Origin: an uncultured Succinivibrionaceae bacterium
Lineage (GTDB): Bacteria > Pseudomonadota > Gammaproteobacteria > Enterobacterales > Succinivibrionaceae
DNA: 52,309 bases
Direction of reading: 5' to 3'
Assembly (NCBI GenBank): GCA_949286015.1
Contig: CASEBB010000027.1
Span: forward strand, 1-52,309
Under the pieces are notes generated by a model. That model saw nothing but the letters and a program-made list of their open reading frames with translations. It made no database searches and had not been told where the DNA came from. Both the position numbers and the translations under genes were made by a program. Shown here one piece after another: positions 47,508-52,309 of the stretch; position 1 is the first letter of the stretch; each line of letters begins with the position of its first letter.

Positions 47508-48848
47508 ATGAACGAAGAAAATACTTCCACTATGGGCTGGAATCCACCCTCGCAAGGCCCGCAAGGCCCGCAGGATAACCGGCCAAATAGCTCTGATCGT
47601 GAGCCACGCAATAGCGGTGACAACGACAATGACGACCCGTGGCAGCGCCAACGGCAGCGCAATAGCGCCAATGGCAATGACGACGGCAACGGTAATGGCG
47701 TGAACTCCTTTTTTAAGAAAGCAGAAGACCTGTGGAATAAGAAAGGCAACATGGGGGGCATGGGCGGTAACACCTTTAAGCGCAAGGGCAGCTTTAAGAC
47801 GTTACTGATCGGCCTCGTGGTGGTCTTATTAGGTGTCTTCATCTTTACCGGCTTCTACACCGTGCGTGAAGCTGAGCGCGCTGTAGTCTTACGCTTTGGT
47901 AAGTTCTACGAGGTGGTAGAGCCAGGTCTGCAATGGAAGATTCCAGGTATCGATCAGGCTTATACCGTCGATATTGAGCAGGTGCGCTCCATTCAGTCCT
48001 CAGGTGCCATGCTGACCGAAGATGAGAACGTGGTCATCGTGGAAATGGACGTGCAGTATCGCATCTCCGATCCATTCCAGTACCTGTTCTCGGTTACCAA
48101 TCCTGATAACTCCTTAATGGAAGCTACCGATAGCGCCTTACGCTATGTGGTGGGCCACACCATGATGGATGACATCTTAACCTCTGGCCGTGAGATGGTG
48201 CGTCAAGGCACACGTGAGCTTTTGATCTCCATCATTGAGCCATACAAGATGGGTCTGTCCATTGTGGACGTGAACTTCTTACCGGCTCGTGCGCCAGATG
48301 AGGTGAAAGAAGCCTTTGACGACGCTATTGCCGCACAAGAGGACGAGCAGCGCTTTAAGCGTGAGGCCGAGGCCTACGCCAATGAGGTCTTACCACGCGC
48401 TGAAGGTCAGGTGCAGCGTATCCGTCAAGAGGCTGAGGCCTATCGCTCGCAAGTGGTGTTAGACGCCCAAGGTGAGGTAGCGCGCTTTGAACAGGTCTTA
48501 CCTGAGTACAATGCGGCGCCAGAAATCACTCGTATGCGTCTGTACTTAGAGACGATGCAAGAGGTCTTAGGCAGCTCTTCTAAGATTATTCTCGATACCC
48601 CAGAGGGTTCGAGCCCAGTACTGTATTTGCCAATGCCTACCAACACGGGCGATACCAACAAGGGCAAGAGCAATAGTGTGAGCACTACGCCACGTAGTGG
48701 CTATACCACCAGCTCGAGCAGCGTGCCATCTGCCCCATACTATGGGGCGAGCACTAACAGCAGCACCACCAGTACTGCTGCTAACAGTAGCTCCACGCGC
48801 AGCAGTAACACGCGCCCTGTTTACGGTTATGGCCAGTCAGGGAGATAG
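47508..48848 (+). CDS. hflK: FtsH-modulating SPFH protein HflK
   Basis: 446 residues (E. coli 419). With HflC it forms a cage around the membrane protease FtsH. Gly/Asn/Asp/Gln-rich cytoplasmic N-terminus (about 1-90), one TM at about 95-116 (LLIGLVVVLLGVFIFTGFY), then the SPFH/band 7 domain starting EAERAVVLRFGKFYEVVEPG. The AEAYANEVLPRAEGQ helix follows, and a Ser/Thr/Asn-rich tail fills the last 65 residues. ATG 47508 starts the Gly/Asn-rich segment as in other HflK proteins; 16 extra in-frame codons upstream look unconserved. hflC starts 5 bp after. Confidence 0.95.
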   Translation: MNEENTSTMGWNPPSQGPQGPQDNRPNSSDREPRNSGDNDNDDPWQRQRQRNSANGNDDGNGNGVNSFFKKAEDLWNKKGNMGGMGGNTFKRKGSFKTLLIGLVVVLLGVFIFTGFYTVREAERAVVLRFGKFYEVVEPGLQWKIPGIDQAYTVDIEQVRSIQSSGAMLTEDENVVIVEMDVQYRISDPFQYLFSVTNPDNSLMEATDSALRYVVGHTMMDDILTSGREMVRQGTRELLISIIEPYKMGLSIVDVNFLPARAPDEVKEAFDDAIAAQEDEQRFKREAEAYANEVLPRAEGQVQRIRQEAEAYRSQVVLDAQGEVARFEQVLPEYNAAPEITRMRLYLETMQEVLGSSSKIILDTPEGSSPVLYLPMPTNTGDTNKGKSNSVSTTPRSGYTTSSSSVPSAPYYGASTNSSTTSTAANSSSTRSSNTRPVYGYGQSGR

Positions 48849-48853
48849 ACACC

Positions 48854-50020
48854 ATGCGTAGCTCTACTTTGAACTTAGTGTTAGCCACGCTGTTGGTGGT
48901 GTTGTTCTTAGGCTTTAACTCGCTGTTTGTTATCAGCGAGGGCAATGTGGGTATCGTCACGCGCTTTGGTAAGGTGCTGCGTAACTCCGATGCGGAGTTG
49001 GCGGTAAGCGAGCCAGGCTTGCACTTTAAGATTCCTTTTATCGATAAGGTGCGGGTGCTGGATGCCCGTATTCAGACCTTAAGCTCTCGTGCTGATCGCT
49101 TCGTGACGGCGGAGAAGAAGGATCTGATCATCGACTCTTACGTCAAATGGCGTATTAGCGATCCTTCGACCTTCTACCTCACGACTGCTGGTGGCAACAT
49201 CATGCAAGCTGAGGAGCTGTTACGTCGTCGTATCAACAACTCGCTGCGTAGCCAGATTGGTCGTCTGACCATTCATGAGATTGTCTCCGGCCAGGAGCAG
49301 GCACCACGTTCGGGTTACTCGGTATTAGACAACGTGACCTTAGAGAGCACGTTTGACAGTGTCACGGCCAACCCACAGACGGCTGCTAATACTAACGCTG
49401 AAGCTAATACTACCGCTGACGCTAATGCTGATACTGCTACGATCGCCACTACGGACGTCAATGGTGATTCTGACACGGCCAGTGTGAACAGTGATGGTCA
49501 GACTGGTGATGCGGTGGAGAACATGATCTCCAACTCCAAGCGTGAGCAGGTGATGCAGAATGCGTTACGCGACTTAGGAAGCAGCTCGGACGAGCTGGGT
49601 ATTGAGATTGTGGACGTGCGCATTAAGCAGATCAATCTGCCGCCTGAGGTGTCGAACTCCATTTACCAGCGTATGCGTGCGGAGCGTGATGCGGTAGCGA
49701 AGTTACACCGTTCGCAAGGTCGCAGAGAGGCAGAGACGATTAAGGCTCAAGCTGATCGCGAGGTGGCGGTGATGATTGCTACTGCGGAGCGTGAGGCGCG
49801 TCGGATCATGGGTGAGGGCGATGCCGAGGCCACGCGCATTTACGCGAATGTTTACTCGCAAAGCCCAGAGCTGTTTGACTTTTTACGCAGCATGGATGCG
49901 TACCGCGAGGCTATGTCTGCGGGCAATGACGTGCTGGTATTAAAGCCTGATAGCGAGTTCTTCCGCTACTTTAGCGATCCAAAGGGCGGCAAGGACAGCT
50001 TTAGATTTGACTTTAACTAA
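48854..50020 (+). CDS. hflC: FtsH-modulating SPFH protein HflC with an inserted segment
   Basis: 388 residues (E. coli 334). TM at about 6-25 (NLVLATLLVVLFLGFNSLFV), SPFH domain from EGNVGIVTRFGKVL, DSYVKWRISDPSTFY, RRINNSLRSQIGRLTIHEIVSG, and DVRIKQINLPPEVSNSIYQR with the long helix MRAERDAVAKLHRSQGRREAE. Between residues about 157 and 222 there is an insertion of about 65 residues rich in Asn/Thr/Ala/Asp (for example TNAEANTTADANADTAT), placed just after the LTIHEIVSG helix and not found in E. coli HflC. It is translated 5 bp after hflK, as a partner subunit should be. Confidence 0.95.
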   Translation: MRSSTLNLVLATLLVVLFLGFNSLFVISEGNVGIVTRFGKVLRNSDAELAVSEPGLHFKIPFIDKVRVLDARIQTLSSRADRFVTAEKKDLIIDSYVKWRISDPSTFYLTTAGGNIMQAEELLRRRINNSLRSQIGRLTIHEIVSGQEQAPRSGYSVLDNVTLESTFDSVTANPQTAANTNAEANTTADANADTATIATTDVNGDSDTASVNSDGQTGDAVENMISNSKREQVMQNALRDLGSSSDELGIEIVDVRIKQINLPPEVSNSIYQRMRAERDAVAKLHRSQGRREAETIKAQADREVAVMIATAEREARRIMGEGDAEATRIYANVYSQSPELFDFLRSMDAYREAMSAGNDVLVLKPDSEFFRYFSDPKGGKDSFRFDFN

Positions 50021-50106
50021 GGGCGCTTGAGCGTGGTTGCAGGGGTAGTAGCTCCTGCAGCTACGCACAAGGGCTGATAAGGCAGCGCAGAGCATAGCGC
50101 TGCGGG

Positions 50107-50136
50107 AAAAGGGCACCTGCTGAGGGTGCCTTTTTT
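50107..50136 (+). terminator. Rho-independent terminator of hflKC
   Basis: GGCACC (50112-50117) and GGTGCC (50125-50130) with a 7-base loop; preceded by AAAAG and followed by TTTTTTG, so the A/T flanks extend the stem. It lies about 90 bp after hflC. Confidence 0.9.
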
Positions 50137-50458
50137 GTTGGTGCGCTGATGGTGGTGCTGAGGTGTGGTGCGCGGCCCTTACACTTAAAGTGATAGGGCG
50201 TGATCTTTACCAAAAGTGTAACCCCCTCTCATGAGGGGTAACTTGCCGCCACGCTTGCAGAGAGCTAAAGCGCTTCGCGCTATCGTTATCCCTAAGAAGG
50301 CAGTGAGAGTAGAGAGTGGACTGAAAGAGGGTTAGCACTTTGAGTAGTACTTGGTCGAGGGCTTTGTGGCGAGCAAGTGCTGTGGAGAGTTGCTCTTAGG
50401 TGGTGTGGTTTTGCGCATTAGTGGTAGTGGTTGCGTACAGTGCATTTGCACTAAATCC

Positions 50459-50487
50459 CTGACAAATACGTATTTTTAGGATAGAAT
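50459..50487 (+). promoter_or_regulatory. Sigma70 promoter of purA
   Basis: CTGACA (50459-50464) and TAGAAT (50482-50487) with a 17-base spacer match the consensus at 5 of 6 bases each. Predicted start near 50494 gives a leader of about 210 bases before purA. The leader has no recognised riboswitch. Confidence 0.78.
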
Positions 50488-50705
50488 CGGAACTTTGTGC
50501 AGACTTTTGTCAGCACGGTTTCCTACCTCGGACACATGGGGTGGGACAGGAGGTCAGGTCAAGGCACACAGTGTCGCCGTTCCTGTTGTTTTTGCTGTTT
50601 TTGCTCCTTGCTTTTGGTTTGGCAGCTGGTCTCTACGGGGATTTACTTCCGCCTCGTGGGGCCCAGATAAAGGCAAGGTCAAGCTGTGTCTACGAGAGAA
50701 TAAAC

Positions 50706-52004
50706 ATGCCTAACAATGTTGTTGTGCTGGGTACGCAGTGGGGTGATGAAGGTAAGGGTAAGGTCGCCGACCTGCTTACCTCCAAGGCCGATATTGTGGT
50801 GAGAAGCCAAGGTGGCAATAATGCCGGTCATACCTTAGTTGTCGGAGACAAGAAGGTGGTGGTACGTCTCGTACCATCTGGCATTTTGCACTCCAGCTGC
50901 CAGTGCTTAATTGGTTCAGGCGTGGTGGTCTCTCCAGAGGCTTTATTCTCGGAGATTGCAGAGCTTAATGCCTCCGGTATTACCGATGCCGAGGCTCGCA
51001 TCAAGGTTTCTGCCGCTTCTTCCTTGCTGCTGCCAATCCACGTGGCCATCGATAAGGCCTCTGAGGCTAAGCGCGGTGCTAACGCTATCGGCACCACCGG
51101 TCGTGGTATCGGCCCTTGCTATGAGGATAAGATCGCGCGTCGCGGCTTACGCGTCGGTGACTTATACGACCTGGCTGTCTTTAAGGAGAAGCTCAAGGCT
51201 CTGCTTGATTACCGCAACTTCTGCTTAAAGAACTACTACAACGCCCCTGAGGTCAGCTTCGACGAGATCGTTGCTGGTGTCGAGCAGGTGCGTGACCGCC
51301 TCTTAGCGATGGTTGCTGATATCTCCGCCATCTTAAGCGATGCCCGTAAGGCCGGTAAGAAGGTCTTATTTGAGGGCGCTCAGGGTACCTTCCTTGACAT
51401 CGACTACGGTACCTACCCTTATGTGACCTCCTCCAACACCGTTGCTGGTGGCTGCTGCACTGGCTCGGGTGCTGGCCCACGTCACATCGACTATGTGTTG
51501 GGTATTTGTAAGGCTTACACCACGCGTGTGGGTGGTGGCCCATTCCCAACCGAGCTGGAGAACGAGATCGGTGAGGGTATCAGAAAGCGCGGCGCAGAGT
51601 TTGGTGCGGTGACGGGACGTCCACGTCGTGTGGGCTGGTACGATGCCGTGGCCATGCGTCGTGCTGTGGATATCAACTCTTTATCGGGCTTAGCTTTGAT
51701 GAAGATTGACGTCTTAGACGGCATGGACGAGCTGCAGATTTGCACCAAGTACAAGTTAGCTGACGGCACGGTAAGCGAGCTGCCACCATTAGCCGCTTAC
51801 GAGTATGCGCAGGTCACCCCAGTCTACGAGAGCATGCCTGGCTGGAGCGAGTCGACCATTGGCATTACTGACTTTACGAAGCTGCCATTAAATGCGCAGA
51901 AGTACATCCGTCGCTTAGAAGAGCTCGCGGGTGTGCCAGTGGTGATCATTTCCACGGGCCCAGAGCGCGATCAGACCATTATGCTCGATGATCCAATGGC
52001 CTAA
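50706..52004 (+). CDS. purA: Adenylosuccinate synthetase
   Basis: 432 residues, the E. coli length (432). It joins IMP and aspartate with GTP in AMP synthesis. The N-terminus carries the catalytic Asp in [16 protein letters not shown] (about 9-24), QGGNNAGHT with the catalytic His (about 35-43), [51 protein letters not shown] and [12 protein letters not shown]. The C-terminus keeps [18 protein letters not shown] 50706 is chosen: GAGAG lies about 8 bases upstream and the protein begins at the usual place. It follows hflC, as in E. coli, but has its own promoter. Confidence 0.98.
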   Translation: MPNNVVVLGTQWGDEGKGKVADLLTSKADIVVRSQGGNNAGHTLVVGDKKVVVRLVPSGILHSSCQCLIGSGVVVSPEALFSEIAELNASGITDAEARIKVSAASSLLLPIHVAIDKASEAKRGANAIGTTGRGIGPCYEDKIARRGLRVGDLYDLAVFKEKLKALLDYRNFCLKNYYNAPEVSFDEIVAGVEQVRDRLLAMVADISAILSDARKAGKKVLFEGAQGTFLDIDYGTYPYVTSSNTVAGGCCTGSGAGPRHIDYVLGICKAYTTRVGGGPFPTELENEIGEGIRKRGAEFGAVTGRPRRVGWYDAVAMRRAVDINSLSGLALMKIDVLDGMDELQICTKYKLADGTVSELPPLAAYEYAQVTPVYESMPGWSESTIGITDFTKLPLNAQKYIRRLEELAGVPVVIISTGPERDQTIMLDDPMA

Positions 52005-52309
52005 GTCTAAGCCAAAGACAAAGACCAAGAAGCTGCGCTTAGTGTCGCAACAGGCACAGAGCACAGCAGTCTAGGCCAAGGGCGTAAGCGACAGACGGCA
52101 TTACTGCGATCATAGGGGAAGGGGTAAGCCCTGCTTCTGTGGTGGTGGTAATGCCGTTTTGCTTTTGTAGGCAGTGAAAGGCGCGAGCAAGTGGCAGTCA
52201 CATAAAGATGGTTTGACCTAGAGTTGTCGGCGCATGCCCCACTCGTAAGAGTGGGGTTAGCCGACATTTAGTATTGGGGCTTTAGCCAAGCACAGCGTAC
52301 ACACATCCT
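52005..52309. other. Downstream of purA: non-coding to window end
   Basis: No gene seen. A large two-tier hairpin lies at 52225-52266. No promoter for a following gene could be placed before the window ends. Confidence 0.5.
52225..52266. other. Two-tier perfect hairpin after purA
   Basis: Inner stem CCCCACTC (52237-52244), loop GTAA, GAGTGGGG (52249-52256). Outer stem TGTCGGC (52225-52231) and GCCGACA (52260-52266). It is followed by TTTAGTATTGG, so it is not a classical T-run terminator. It could be a terminator helped by Rho, a palindromic repeat, or one end of an element continuing outside. Confidence 0.85.

Larger units (their letters stand above)
50021..50705. other. Gap between hflC and purA with terminator, hairpin and promoter
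   Basis: No gene is seen. In order: the hflC terminator (50107-50136), an imperfect hairpin GTAACCCC.../...GGGGTAAC (50218-50242), and a good sigma70 promoter (50459-50487). An open frame in frame with purA begins at 50541 but is not conserved in character. Confidence 0.6.

Noticed and set aside
50541..50705. In-frame N-terminal extension of purA with a hydrophobic segment
   Set aside because: PurA is a soluble enzyme of conserved length 432 starting at ATG 50706; the hydrophobic stretch is a by-product of T-rich leader DNA.

Overview
The window reads as chromosomal DNA of a gammaproteobacterium. The main evidence is the right-hand gene order nnr-tsaE-amiB-mutL-(gntR)-miaA-hflX-hflK-hflC-purA, the classical enterobacterial/Aeromonadales superoperon. 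Placement near Succinivibrionaceae is only a guess, from the moderate GC, the many in-frame low-complexity insertions and an ancestral-type polyphosphate glucokinase. No insertion sequence, phage gene, CRISPR array or tRNA was recognised.

Layout. (1) 1-6567, + strand: 3' end of a 5S rRNA with its terminator, a PTS EIIBC-like membrane protein lacking the usual catalytic cysteine, prmA (L11 methyltransferase), and an unrecognised 1139-residue protein with a C-terminal methyltransferase-like domain and a poly-Thr tail encoded by an ACT microsatellite. (2) 7340-22930, - strand: an essentially complete aryl polyene (type II PKS pigment) operon of 16 ORFs, transcribed right to left, with ApeB to ApeR equivalents in canonical order. 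The COG4648-type membrane protein and the AMP-ligase are fused into one polypeptide. The gene set supplies starter activation (ligase), carriers (two ACPs), chain building (two KS, a chain-length-factor-like protein, a ketoreductase, two hotdog dehydratases), head-group methylation, acyl/glycosyl transfer, and export (MMPL pump, LolA-like protein, lipoprotein). No gene for making the aromatic starter is present. (3) 23135-23539, - strand: a small lipoprotein. (4) 24486-28880, + strand: a two-gene module, a BrxD-type (DUF2791) P-loop ATPase followed by an SF2 helicase of the Lhr/BrxHI kind, with none of the other BREX genes nearby. (5) 29307-36003: recJ (+), ppgK (-), nnr (+), tsaE (+). (6) 36281-52004, + strand: amiB, mutL, a GntR/FCD regulator, miaA, hflX, hflK, hflC, purA. 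hfq, normally between miaA and hflX, is not there; an 845-bp gap occupies its place.

Two themes cut across the window. Many conserved proteins (MutL, RecJ, TsaE, HflC, MiaA, the GntR regulator, the helicase and several Ape proteins) carry in-frame Ala/Ser/Thr/Gln/Glu-rich insertions at loops or linkers that the E. coli homologues lack. The intergenic gaps are long and hold simple or tandem repeats: a 7-bp minisatellite, a 4-bp repeat, a 22-bp tandem, a 32-bp duplicated element and CCA/ACT triplet runs. Together they suggest a genome rich in slippage-prone sequence. The most interesting candidate for an under-described system is the stand-alone BrxD-helicase pair.
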